Assembly (NCBI GenBank): GCA_002839095.1
Contig: PGXL01000001.1
Coordinates: 124,001-188,000, forward strand
Origin: Tenericutes bacterium HGW-Tenericutes-2
GTDB taxonomy: Bacteria; Bacillota_I; Bacilli_A; Acholeplasmatales; Acholeplasmataceae
Reading direction: 5' to 3'
Length of the DNA: 64,000 bases
Part shown: positions 33,692 to 43,328 of the stretch, in pieces
Position numbering within the stretch: the first letter of the stretch is position 1
Layout: each line of letters begins with the position of its first letter
Position numbers and translations under genes: made by a program
The notes under the pieces: generated by a model
Database searches by the model: none
What the model saw: the letters and a program-made list of their open reading frames with translations, nothing else
Told to the model about the DNA's origin: nothing

Positions 33692-36600
33692 TTACTCTAG
33701 GAGATACGCATAAATGCCAATGCTATTGTAAAATTCTCCCATCTCACCAATCATGTAGGTATTTGTCATTAAATTGATATGTATTGCATCAACACCGATT
33801 AAATTAATTTCAATATCAAATACTGCAGGATCGGATGTTGCTGTCACACTTAGGATTTCTATATAATTTCCTATAGAATCAAATACAACTAAATCATATA
33901 AATCATTGATATCAATAATATAATCAAATCCAATACTAAATCCAGAGGTTGTCTCATTGGTAACATATCCTAAATTGAGTAGCTTCACTGTATCATCCAC
34001 ATAAATCTTCATCATACCACCAACATTGACTTCATCTCCTGTAACCTTGATCATCATCAAGTATCCAACATCACCTATTGTTGTTGTATAGGATGGATTG
34101 GTTGCTCCAGGAATGATAAATTCTTCATAGGTGAATGGATTGACGCGGTACCACTGCAGGCTATAGCCTGTTGTGATTAAATCTCCATCTAAGTTATATA
34201 TACTTATATCTTCAAGATTTAAGCCATGCCCTACAAATGGATACATTACTCCTGTTAAATACATTCCCATTTCTAGATAGTAGCCTGTGAAATATGTTTC
34301 AATCATTGTTGCTGCAAATGAAACTTCGTTTGAAACTATTCCTGTATCTGCCAATAATCTAAATGTCATACCTTCACTAAGTGTTAAGCTAAAATTATTC
34401 CAAGGAGTGGTTAGTGGTGAACCTTCAATCAAGAAGTCCATCCATGCTTCACCAATCGTATCATAATATTGAAGTGTGTAATAGCTAACCCCTATATCAT
34501 GTGCATATGGAAACTCAAGATCCACGATCATATCTGAGCCACCAAACCAGCCATGATGACGATCAACTTCGACGATTCTTAATCCGGCAAATGTTCCTGG
34601 AGTCACAAAATCATCTATATAATACATCATTCCTAAGGATCCAGGATTGTATGAAGACATTGGGTCAGTATAAGGCATAACATATAATTCATAGGAATCA
34701 ATTAAATCACTACTGTTATAGGATGCAGTAATATGTATAGTTACATAGGTATCTTCTATAAATGGCTGGAATGTAATCTCATTTAAAGACATACTAGCAA
34801 GACTTAAATCCATAACATCGATTTCAAATGTATAGCTACCACCATAAAGTGGATGTGTAACTGAGAACTGGTAGCTCATATCATCCTTATAGATTCTATT
34901 CATTTCATTTTTCATATAGTTCATCATAATCTCTAGAATTTGACCATCAGTAAGAACTATTTCTGTAACAATATCTACTCCTGCTATCACATAACCTGTC
35001 CAACCAGGGCCATACATTGTGTAATAGAATTCATAATTAAAGAACTTAATCTCAACATCCATATCAATATAATCTTCTAGTTCTAAATAAACTGCTTCTG
35101 TTTGCGTAAAGAGCATGATTGTATTTAGTCCATCAGTTAAATAATAATTCATGTCTTTTGAATTATAGATGAGGCGTCCTTGAACAACATGATAGCGAAG
35201 TAGATTTAATGACTCAAATTCACTTGTTGCAAGCTCTTGTAAAGGTGTAATTGTTTCAATAGGTGCATCAACTGCTACACTACCTAAATACTCATAATAA
35301 GCAGAATCGTTATATCCATTGATATTAACCAAACCGTCATGTTCCTTTGTTCCAAATAGAATCACAACATCACCAACATTCAATTCATCGAAGCCAAATC
35401 CATATAGATAGAGTGAATTTCCAGGTTCTTCTAGAATGATGCCAAAATATTCAATTTTTTCTCTAACTATGACTTGAATCTTTCCAAACTCACCCACTTG
35501 TAATCCGTAAAAATCTTCAATCGTAATCAATGGATATGGATATAGATTGAATGCGAACACATGAACTACTGTTAAATCACCACAGGTGATTGTCACTTCA
35601 AATTCAAGAATTTCATGATCAATCACATCTTGCAAAGTCATCGTCAATAAATCGATAGCATAACCATTAGCTCCAACAAATTCCCAAGTCATTGTTATGC
35701 CTAGAAGTGGAATTGAATCTGGAAGATATAGTGTTTCTCCTGGTCTAAATATTTCATTTTCCAACATATAGGTTCCGTATGCTATTGCAGCATCAATCTT
35801 TTCTTGGTCAGTTTCATATATAAGTTCAATGGAATCTTGAGTGGCTACAAACAATAAGCGATCTGGTGCATAAGGGTCTTCATTATCAAATGTTGGGAAT
35901 AGGAATCCTTTGATTGTAACTTGGAAGCCCATATATGGATAGATTTCTTCAAATGGGTCCAATATCATTTGGATAGAGGAGCCTCCTGATTCAAACATAT
36001 ACATTGGAGCGAATACGATGAAATCTCCTCCATCAATCATTTCAGTTAAGAGTGGGAAGAATGAATCTTCTAACATAGACACATATCCAGTTACTTCAAC
36101 ATATATACCCCAGTTGGATTGATCTGTCATGTCAATTAAGTTGAATTCATCTATCGTCATTGTTTGTAGTGTCATTGGGTTTGGAATGTCTTTAGATAGA
36201 ACCTCTAGTAATAAAGTCGTTTCTTCATCCCATATTAATGTGATTCCTTCATGACTTCTCTTATACCCTTGAATAATGACTTCATCGCCAATTTCAACAT
36301 TTAGTTGTTTGACAACAAACATATGACCTGTTTCATCTGCGATAATGATAGGTCCATCAAACATTTGGGTAACAACAACAATACCTCTAATTACGTATAG
36401 CTCATCGAAATCTCCAGCATAAAATTCTGCAACTGTTTGCGTTTCAATTGGTTCAACAATTAAATCAAACTCGAAAATATGGACTTCAATTCCAGCTGTG
36501 ATTGTAGCTCTAACTTCAATCCACACTTGTTCTGTTATTGTATCAGAAATAAAGCCTGTTGCTAAATTGTATAGGGATGCGTTAGGACCTATGATTTCAT

Positions 36601-39600
36601 AGGAAATAGTAACTGGATAAGGATCATAGGTTTCAGGCAATATGTGGGTAGCTCCTGGTCTTAAAATTTTACTGCCATAATAATCTGTAAGTAGTCCTGC
36701 TACATGTAAAACTAACTCTTCATCAGTGAATCGAATCGATAGATCTCCTGGATAATCGACAAAGACAAGGATAATATTTCCTCCTCCATCGGTAATTATT
36801 AGGGAGAAGCCAGAAATTTTAACTTCTTGTCCTTCATATAAATCGAGTGAGTTCATTGCCTCTATTGAAACTGAAAATATTGGGATATGATTTATACCAT
36901 CAGTGATAAAGAATATTTCTGACATTGGATCATATGATAATAAGCCTTCAAGTTGATAATACTTTAAATAGTATTGTGGATCTGTTATATCAAAATTAGC
37001 GAAGTCAGCAAGGCTTACAGGAGTTGGAGTGAGTGGATGATCTTGATTGCTTGCAAGTATTCCTTGAACAGTTTGATTTGGATCATTAGCTAATATAATC
37101 ATTCCATCTGGTGTTTCCATCTTTGCTCCATAAAGGATAACTAAGTCACCAATTTGAACATCTGGATTTGCAGATATACTGAGTAATGCCCCTGTTTCAT
37201 CTGCAACCAATAGCATGTTGTCTTCGGTAATTAAAAGTACAACACCTTTGACAAAATGCATGTCTTCATCTGTTAACATCATAAAATCTGCAATACTTAA
37301 GTAAGTCAAAGGAGTGACATGCAATTCAATATCAGAAATTGCAGAAGCATCACCAATAGTGATTGTAGCAAATATCGAAATCCATAGTTCTTCATCAATC
37401 ATTGAATCAATTGTAAATGTATTTATATCAAATAAATGTGCATCATCTAATGCTACTGTATAAGAAACTGTTAATTGAATCCAAGGATGCTCAAATGGTA
37501 AATCAACAATTTGCCCTGGGAAGAATGTTAGACTTTCTAAATAACCTTGAAGCATAAGTGCTAGCATGTCAGCAAGCTCTTGATTTGTATAGTCTAGAAT
37601 TAAGTCTTCTGGTTGACCAGTATAGATAAACATTAGGAAAGGTTCATCATCAAAGTTTGGTAAACTAAATCCTCTAATGATAACATTCATGCCGTTGAGT
37701 TGCATAAACATTTCATACATCTCATGAGAGAATATGAGTATTGGCATCGAGGACTCACCATCAAATAATTCTATTGAATGACTCATTTCATCAACAACTA
37801 ATTCACCTGAGACTTCTAGGTATTTCGCCCAATAAAGCGAATTAAACACATCAAGTGCATTGAATTGATCAACGGTTAACTGTACTGGTGTGATTGGATT
37901 AGGTAATCCTTCATCAAGTACATCTAGTACTGTCTCTTCGCTGCCAGACATCAAGACTATACCCTCCATAGTTACATGATATCCATGAACGACAATTAAA
38001 TCTCCATATTTAGCAAACATATCAGATTGAACAACAAGTATACTTCCACTTTCATCTGCAATGATTAATAAATTTGCTTCTTCAAATGAGAAGATTACTA
38101 TACCTGAGACCATCGCATAGTCCATATCATTGAGTGCCATAAATTCTTCAATGGTAAGTATTTCAGTTGGTAATAATATAATAGTTACTTCAACAACTTC
38201 AGTTATATCACCTAGGGTTACTGTTATCTGAAGTGTAATATTCTTTTGTACATCAGTTTCTAAAAACAGACCTGTTGAAGGATTGAAATATGAAGCATTT
38301 TCTCCGGTTGTGATGAACTCAATTGTAGCACCATAAATCGGATCATATGTTGGTAATTGAAGCATAAATGAACTATAGAATTCCTTTTGATCAAGCTGTG
38401 CGATACCAAACGCTATCAGTTCATCTACCTTTTGTTGATCTGTTAATACGATGTCTTCAATAGGTGATGATGGGTCATAGATAATGTGCCATATAGAATT
38501 CATTGGTTCATAGCCTAATACAATAGCATGCATCGTAATCTTTTGACCAATTCTTGGCATAAAGACATCATTCATTGGATCAACAGATTTAAAGTTAATA
38601 GCTACTGTGTTTTCTGAACCAGCTTCAACAAGGAAGTATTTACCCATGTTAAATTGAACAATACCTGAGGTTATAATTGGTTTGCTAAATATGTAAGGAT
38701 TATTATATGAGTCAGACATTAGTTCTGTCAAAGTCATTGGAGTAGATTCAGGTAAGGTAGTAAAGCTTGTATTTTCCTGTAGATTTGTAATATTTACAAT
38801 TTGAGGAACATATTGATAATAGTTGAAATCACCTTCAAGTTCGATACCATCTCCAATATCTAAACCTGTGCTGGATGCCATTACAAATATATATCCTGTT
38901 CCATCATATAAATAGAAGCCTGGATCCATTGGATTTGGGTATTTATAATATATAACACCTTTCACTTTGACATGAGGAATACTATATTGTAATATGTCTG
39001 ATATTCGATCATATCCATCATCGACTATCCATTTTGCGTAAAGTGTGAGATTACCTAAAGGCATGATTTCTACTGTGAATAAGACGCTTAAATCAATATC
39101 TTGATACCAGCCATCAAAGATATAGCCTTCCTTAGTAGGAACTCCGTGTGCTGGAATCGTTGCTTGATATGGAACTGAAACTGCAGTAACTAGGGAACCA
39201 CCGTTGGATTCATAGGTGATTGTGAAGTTAACAGGACTCCATTTCGCATAGACTGTTATATTTTGTTCTGGCATCACAGTCAATGTAAATAAACTAATAA
39301 GTAAGTTGTCAGCATACCAGCCATCAAATGTATATCCTGGTTTTACAGGATTAGCCATTAAAACAATAGGATCATATGCTCTAATCATTGTTGGAGGAAT
39401 AACATTTGATCCATCCACATAACTGATACTATATTCCTTATATGCCCATTTTGCATAAAGTGTGATGTTTTCTGCTGGCATGGTTGTAAATGTATAAATG
39501 TTTGTTAATTCAATATTTGTATACCATGAAACGAAGTCAAAGCCTTCTTTGGTTGGATTAGCAGGCTGAGTTACTGTAGTTAAATAGTTTTGTGTAATAT

Positions 39601-40996
39601 CTGCTACAGCACTTCCTCCGTTTTCCTCAAAGCTAATGGTATAAGCATTAAGAGTCCATTTTGCATAAAGTGTGAAATCATTCGCTGGCATGGTTGAAAA
39701 TACATATGGCGTAAGTAATGCTATATCACTATACCATCCATCAAATGAATGCCCAGTCTTTGTTGGTGCAGCTGGTGCAGTAATTGAAGAAAGATAGAGA
39801 GCTACTGTATTTGAGACTGCACTTCCTCCATTTGAGTTATATGTAATTGTATAGTTGTTAACCGTCCATTTCGCATATAGAGTCATGTTATTTGCTGGCA
39901 TGGTTGTAAATGTATAAGCCATAGTTAATGCGATGTCGCTGTACCATCCATTGAATGTTGAACCTACTTTTGTTGGAGCCGTAGGTGCTGCAACTGTACT
40001 ATTATATGCTTGAGTAATATCTAATACAGCAGATCCACCATTTTCTTCAAAGCTAATTGTATAGGTATTAACAGTCCATTTCGCATATAGAGTCATGTTA
40101 TTTGCTGGCATGGTTGTAAATGTATAAGCCGTAGTTAATGCAACGTCACTATACCATCCATCAAATGTTGAACCTACTTTTGTTGGAGCCGTAGGTGCTG
40201 CAACTGCACTATTATAGGCTTGAGTAATATCTAAAACAGCGGATCCTCCGTTTTCTTCAAAGCTAATTGTATAGGTATTAACGGTCCATTTCGCATAAAG
40301 TGTAATATTATCTGCTGGCATAGTTGAAAAAGTATATGCGATAGTTAATGCAGCGTCGCTAAACCATCCATTGAATGTTGAGCCTACTTTTATTGGGGCA
40401 GTTGGTGCAGTCACTACTGAGCCCACTTCCTGTGTGATAGCTGCAACTACGCTTCCTCCATTTGATTCAAATGAAATTGTCTTCGTTATAACTGCGACAG
40501 GCTCCCATTTTGCATATAATGTCGTGTTACTTGCTGGCATGCTTGAGAATGTATATGCATTTGATAAAGCAGAATCAGAAAACCAACCAGCAAAAGTAAA
40601 TCCAGATTTGGTTGGATTTGCTGGTGAAGTCACTGCTGAACCTGCTTCCTGTGTGATTGCTGCAACCGCACTACCACCGTTGGACTCAAAGGTGATTGTG
40701 TATTGCACGACACTAGAAGTCCATTTGGCATAAAGTGTCAGGCTTGTATTTGTCAGTAATGAGGCAATGGTAAAAGGTTGAGTTAAAGCATCATCTAAAT
40801 ACCATCCATCAAAGGTAAAACCTTCTTTGGTTGGTTCTGGTAGATTGATGCTCGTGCTAGAGGTGCTTACCGTCATATCTTCAACTTCTGTACCTCCATT
40901 TTCTTCAAAAGAAATAGCTACTTCTCCTGAACCCGTACATGAGTAGATAAAAAATACTAGAAACAACACAGTAATCAACATCAAAAATTTTCGCAT
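33692..40996 (-). CDS. Giant surface lipoprotein: nine InlB repeats, then five OB-fold/Ig-like module pairs
   Basis: 2434 residues from the ATG at 40994-40996 (AGGAGGAGA four bases before). Lipobox IYSCTG (Cys about 18). Residues 24-655 are nine tandem InlB/Listeria-Bacteroides repeats of about 67-70 residues, each ending (L/V)YAKW. Residues 660-2130 alternate five OB-like beta-barrel modules (for example YAMVSGIVIFSF) with five helix-plus-Ig modules that open with T(D/N)xE or TDQ-type helices (LTDQQKVDELI, YTNQELADML, FTDEELVLHV, ETDQEKIDA, LTDGQILEI). The OB modules resemble those next to extracellular nucleases, but no nuclease domain is present. The C-terminal 300 residues are beta-rich and unassigned. 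Probably an elongated adhesin or ligand-binding stalk. It has its own promoter and structured leader. Confidence 0.85.
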   Translation of the reverse strand: MRKFLMLITVLFLVFFIYSCTGSGEVAISFEENGGTEVEDMTVSTSSTSINLPEPTKEGFTFDGWYLDDALTQPFTIASLLTNTSLTLYAKWTSSVVQYTITFESNGGSAVAAITQEAGSAVTSPANPTKSGFTFAGWFSDSALSNAYTFSSMPASNTTLYAKWEPVAVITKTISFESNGGSVVAAITQEVGSVVTAPTAPIKVGSTFNGWFSDAALTIAYTFSTMPADNITLYAKWTVNTYTISFEENGGSAVLDITQAYNSAVAAPTAPTKVGSTFDGWYSDVALTTAYTFTTMPANNMTLYAKWTVNTYTISFEENGGSAVLDITQAYNSTVAAPTAPTKVGSTFNGWYSDIALTMAYTFTTMPANNMTLYAKWTVNNYTITYNSNGGSAVSNTVALYLSSITAPAAPTKTGHSFDGWYSDIALLTPYVFSTMPANDFTLYAKWTLNAYTISFEENGGSAVADITQNYLTTVTQPANPTKEGFDFVSWYTNIELTNIYTFTTMPAENITLYAKWAYKEYSISYVDGSNVIPPTMIRAYDPIVLMANPVKPGYTFDGWYADNLLISLFTLTVMPEQNITVYAKWSPVNFTITYESNGGSLVTAVSVPYQATIPAHGVPTKEGYIFDGWYQDIDLSVLFTVEIMPLGNLTLYAKWIVDDGYDRISDILQYSIPHVKVKGVIYYKYPNPMDPGFYLYDGTGYIFVMASSTGLDIGDGIELEGDFNYYQYVPQIVNITNLQENTSFTTLPESTPMTLTELMSDSYNNPYIFSKPIITSGIVQFNMGKYFLVEAGSENTVAINFKSVDPMNDVFMPRIGQKITMHAIVLGYEPMNSIWHIIYDPSSPIEDIVLTDQQKVDELIAFGIAQLDQKEFYSSFMLQLPTYDPIYGATIEFITTGENASYFNPSTGLFLETDVQKNITLQITVTLGDITEVVEVTIILLPTEILTIEEFMALNDMDYAMVSGIVIFSFEEANLLIIADESGSILVVQSDMFAKYGDLIVVHGYHVTMEGIVLMSGSEETVLDVLDEGLPNPITPVQLTVDQFNALDVFNSLYWAKYLEVSGELVVDEMSHSIELFDGESSMPILIFSHEMYEMFMQLNGMNVIIRGFSLPNFDDEPFLMFIYTGQPEDLILDYTNQELADMLALMLQGYLESLTFFPGQIVDLPFEHPWIQLTVSYTVALDDAHLFDINTFTIDSMIDEELWISIFATITIGDASAISDIELHVTPLTYLSIADFMMLTDEDMHFVKGVVLLITEDNMLLVADETGALLSISANPDVQIGDLVILYGAKMETPDGMIILANDPNQTVQGILASNQDHPLTPTPVSLADFANFDITDPQYYLKYYQLEGLLSYDPMSEIFFITDGINHIPIFSVSIEAMNSLDLYEGQEVKISGFSLIITDGGGNIILVFVDYPGDLSIRFTDEELVLHVAGLLTDYYGSKILRPGATHILPETYDPYPVTISYEIIGPNASLYNLATGFISDTITEQVWIEVRATITAGIEVHIFEFDLIVEPIETQTVAEFYAGDFDELYVIRGIVVVTQMFDGPIIIADETGHMFVVKQLNVEIGDEVIIQGYKRSHEGITLIWDEETTLLLEVLSKDIPNPMTLQTMTIDEFNLIDMTDQSNWGIYVEVTGYVSMLEDSFFPLLTEMIDGGDFIVFAPMYMFESGGSSIQMILDPFEEIYPYMGFQVTIKGFLFPTFDNEDPYAPDRLLFVATQDSIELIYETDQEKIDAAIAYGTYMLENEIFRPGETLYLPDSIPLLGITMTWEFVGANGYAIDLLTMTLQDVIDHEILEFEVTITCGDLTVVHVFAFNLYPYPLITIEDFYGLQVGEFGKIQVIVREKIEYFGIILEEPGNSLYLYGFGFDELNVGDVVILFGTKEHDGLVNINGYNDSAYYEYLGSVAVDAPIETITPLQELATSEFESLNLLRYHVVQGRLIYNSKDMNYYLTDGLNTIMLFTQTEAVYLELEDYIDMDVEIKFFNYEFYYTMYGPGWTGYVIAGVDIVTEIVLTDGQILEIMMNYMKNEMNRIYKDDMSYQFSVTHPLYGGSYTFEIDVMDLSLASMSLNEITFQPFIEDTYVTIHITASYNSSDLIDSYELYVMPYTDPMSSYNPGSLGMMYYIDDFVTPGTFAGLRIVEVDRHHGWFGGSDMIVDLEFPYAHDIGVSYYTLQYYDTIGEAWMDFLIEGSPLTTPWNNFSLTLSEGMTFRLLADTGIVSNEVSFAATMIETYFTGYYLEMGMYLTGVMYPFVGHGLNLEDISIYNLDGDLITTGYSLQWYRVNPFTYEEFIIPGATNPSYTTTIGDVGYLMMIKVTGDEVNVGGMMKIYVDDTVKLLNLGYVTNETTSGFSIGFDYIIDINDLYDLVVFDSIGNYIEILSVTATSDPAVFDIEINLIGVDAIHINLMTNTYMIGEMGEFYNSIGIYAYLLE
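39030..40920 (-). repeat. Nine tandem coding repeats (InlB type), about 210 bp each
   Basis: The repeats are in register at about 210 bp; TCGCATA recurs at 39871, 40081 and 40291, exactly 210 bases apart. The central copies (about 39870-40290) are nearly identical at DNA level, while outer copies have diverged, which points to recent duplication in the middle of the array. Confidence 0.85.
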
Positions 40997-41000
40997 AATT

Positions 41001-41018
41001 TCTCCTCCTATTAGGAGA
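41001..41018 (-). promoter_or_regulatory. Hairpin that sequesters the ribosome site of the giant lipoprotein gene
   Basis: On the mRNA strand TCTCCT pairs with AGGAGA across a six-base loop (41001-41018). The paired AGGAGA is the Shine-Dalgarno sequence of the gene starting at 40996, so folding would hide it from ribosomes. Confidence 0.5.
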
Positions 41019-41019
41019 T

Positions 41020-41084
41020 GCACCATTAAACGAAAAAACGCAACCAGAGACAAAAATCTAGTTGCGTTTTTATTCAAATGGTGC
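41020..41084 (-). terminator. Two-tier leader hairpin with terminator-like inner stem (attenuator candidate)
   Basis: Outer stem GCACCATT (41020-41027) with AATGGTGC (41077-41084); inner stem AAAACGCAAC (41035-41044) with GTTGCGTTTT (41061-41070), extended by AGA/TCT. On the minus strand the inner stem is followed by TTTTTT. It may end photolyase transcripts, but it also lies inside the leader of the giant lipoprotein mRNA if the promoter at 41099-41127 is used. Confidence 0.65.
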
Positions 41085-41098
41085 CGCTCTTTAACTTT

Positions 41099-41127
41099 AT
41101 CATACTGCTAAATCTATGATTTAACAA
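41099..41127 (-). promoter_or_regulatory. Probable promoter of the giant lipoprotein gene
   Basis: Minus-strand TTGTTA (41122-41127), 17-base spacer, TATGAT (41099-41104). It overlaps the last codons of the photolyase gene and would make a leader of about 95 bases. Confidence 0.55.
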
Positions 41128-42523
41128 TAGGCGGATTATTATTTATAATATTTTCAATGTCTTTCACATATCCTTCAATATTAAACTTACGTTCTAATCC
41201 CTTATCATTCATATATCTTAACTTACCAAAAACGTTTCTTTCAGTCCAAGCACGATCGTGTTTACCGAAACACCATGCAATACCTGTATAGCTGTTTGGA
41301 TCTCTACCATCAATAAAGTATTTATTATTTAAAGATAAAATGGTTTGATAGGCTTCTTTATACGTAGGACTCCATTCAATTATCTTTTTTGCCCAATACA
41401 TGCGCATATAATTGTGCATGTATCCAGTAAATACCATTTCCTTCATGGCTGCATTAAAATAAGGATCATGTGTTTGATAGCTTTCAAGTTCATTTTTACT
41501 ATATAAATAATCTCTTTTGTCGAATTCATGTTCATTCATTGTCATATAAGCCCATGGCTCTGTCATCGTTTCAAACTGATCATATCCCTTGTTATAGGTA
41601 ACATAATTGAAGGCTAATTCTCTTCTGACTAAGAGCTGTTCGATATATGCATCAAATGACTCACCATCTAAATGCCCGTGATCAATTGCTAGAAACATTC
41701 TATCCATAATTTCTAGTGCAGAGATTTGACCAAAATGAAGATACATAGACATTTTCGAGGTTAAGCCTAGAGATGGATCGTTACTCAAGATATATTGATT
41801 GGCCTTATTTTCGAGAAAATCAGAAAATAGCTTAGACGCGTTAGTATATCCACCATGATAGATAGGGCTAATCTTGACAGATTGATCAATATCTAGTTGA
41901 TCTGTCAATTTTTTGATATCACTTAAGTCATCGTCACTATCGATATTTAAGTGCCCTTTATTTTTAAGCGTTGGTGTTCTACTAAAATCTCTAAACTCAA
42001 GATACATTCTTTTTATTTTTGGTCTAAGCGTATATGCTCCATATTCTGCCTTATCAGAGGCAATGCGAACTGGGACAATTAAATCTGTATCGATTATATC
42101 AATAGACAAGCTATAATCCTTTTCAATTGCATAATCTAGTACTTCTTTTCGCCACATCTTTTGATGTCTTAAATATCCATAATCCATTACAAGTGCATAT
42201 GCATCACCTAAATATTTCTTAATCCCTTTTTCAGGAGATTCAAGCTTAAACAGAAAATTGATACCAAAGTGCTGAAGAATTCCTTTAACTTCCTTGAGTC
42301 CCTCAAGCATAAAGTAATAATGTCTAAGATTCGCTTCTGGGTAGCTTGGAGTTAATCCAAAATAGACTAGCATAGGCAAATCCTTTTGATTTGCTAATTC
42401 AATCGCATAATTTAAGGCATGATTATAATGAACGCGTTGAGATTGCTGCATCCAATAAATCACATATTTTTGATTTAAATCACTTTTTCCGTCTTTTAGA
42501 TGAATAATTCGTTTAGGATTCAT
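41114..42523 (-). CDS. phr: Class II CPD photolyase
   Basis: 469 residues; uses blue/near-UV light and FAD to split cyclobutane pyrimidine dimers in DNA. Class II features are the start YVIYWMQQSQRVHYNHAL, MLVYFGLTPSYPEANLRHYYF, RRELAFNYVTYN, MHNYMRMYWAKKIIEW and YTGIAWCFGKHDRAW near the C-terminus; microbial class I enzymes look quite different. It is the third gene of a minus-strand operon behind the VTE5-like and VTE6-like genes (gaps of eight bases) and opposite a heliorhodopsin gene. The operon therefore ties DNA photorepair to prenyl-lipid metabolism and a rhodopsin. Confidence 0.95.
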   Translation of the reverse strand: MNPKRIIHLKDGKSDLNQKYVIYWMQQSQRVHYNHALNYAIELANQKDLPMLVYFGLTPSYPEANLRHYYFMLEGLKEVKGILQHFGINFLFKLESPEKGIKKYLGDAYALVMDYGYLRHQKMWRKEVLDYAIEKDYSLSIDIIDTDLIVPVRIASDKAEYGAYTLRPKIKRMYLEFRDFSRTPTLKNKGHLNIDSDDDLSDIKKLTDQLDIDQSVKISPIYHGGYTNASKLFSDFLENKANQYILSNDPSLGLTSKMSMYLHFGQISALEIMDRMFLAIDHGHLDGESFDAYIEQLLVRRELAFNYVTYNKGYDQFETMTEPWAYMTMNEHEFDKRDYLYSKNELESYQTHDPYFNAAMKEMVFTGYMHNYMRMYWAKKIIEWSPTYKEAYQTILSLNNKYFIDGRDPNSYTGIAWCFGKHDRAWTERNVFGKLRYMNDKGLERKFNIEGYVKDIENIINNNPPIVKS

Positions 42524-42531
42524 AGTTACCT

Positions 42532-43320
42532 CTATATGAAGAATAATAATGCAATGAGTGATGCAGCTAGACTGCTTAAGAAATTAACTGTGTCATTATT
42601 AACAAATGATATTCCTGATTTTAGGATAACCTCTTCATTTGGTAATGACTTATTCTCTGTAATGGTATCAGATTTGATTCCTAGATATTTTGCTTGAACT
42701 AAGGAGCCTAAATAGGAATCAACAAAGCACCCTAGAACTCCAGATATTGAAATAATTGCTGCATAAAACAAAACCGTTTGAAATAGCACAACAGTAGTTA
42801 TACTAGAAACAAGAGCAAACAAAACTCCAATAAACAATGCTCCGAGAACGGAAGCTAGCGTTCCTAGCCCTGATATCGCACCTGAGACACCTTTGGATAC
42901 TTCTTTAAAGTTAGTAACACTTCTAGTCTTTCCCTTGCTTAAAATGCCTATTTCTGAGGCCCATGTATCTGAATTCGATGTGGCGATTGCTGCTGCAGCT
43001 GCAATCAAAAGAAATTCCATATTCAGAAGATAAAATAAAATAGAGAAAGCTGCAGCGACTAAACCATTGGAGATTACTTGAAGATAGTTTCTTCCACTAC
43101 TGGAGTCATCCACTTTTCTTTCATGTAGTTTAGTAAGTAGACTTGAAGATATAAAGAATGCGATTAAAAGAGAGTATAAAACAATCCCACCAAAAGCGTA
43201 AATGATGGTACCTAGTATGACTGAGGCAATCAATCCGCTAAGTACAAGTGAATGCTTAGCATAAGCTATGACTGCAATAAAAGTTGACAATAAAGCTCCA
43301 ATTATAATTCCGATTAGCAT
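42532..43320 (-). CDS. DUF92 membrane protein, VTE6-like (phytyl-phosphate kinase family)
   Basis: 262 residues with about six or seven membrane segments. The family signature ATSNSDTWASEIGIL (about 97-111), followed by TNFKEVSKGVSGAISGLGTL, is that of DUF92/TIGR00297 proteins. The plant and cyanobacterial member VTE6 phosphorylates phytyl phosphate to the diphosphate. It lies eight bases after a VTE5-like gene, so the pair could convert a prenyl alcohol to its diphosphate in two steps. Which alcohol this organism would use is unknown; Acholeplasma-type bacteria make carotenoids and polyprenols. Annotation by family is firm, the reaction is inference. Confidence 0.8.
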   Translation of the reverse strand: MLIGIIIGALLSTFIAVIAYAKHSLVLSGLIASVILGTIIYAFGGIVLYSLLIAFFISSSLLTKLHERKVDDSSSGRNYLQVISNGLVAAAFSILFYLLNMEFLLIAAAAAIATSNSDTWASEIGILSKGKTRSVTNFKEVSKGVSGAISGLGTLASVLGALFIGVLFALVSSITTVVLFQTVLFYAAIISISGVLGCFVDSYLGSLVQAKYLGIKSDTITENKSLPNEEVILKSGISFVNNDTVNFLSSLAASLIALLFFI

Positions 43321-43328
43321 AAGGTCTC

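Noticed and set aside
39030-40920. Regular repeats resembling a CRISPR array
   Set aside because: The period is about 210 bases, the repeats are coding and in frame, and there are no unique spacers or cas genes.
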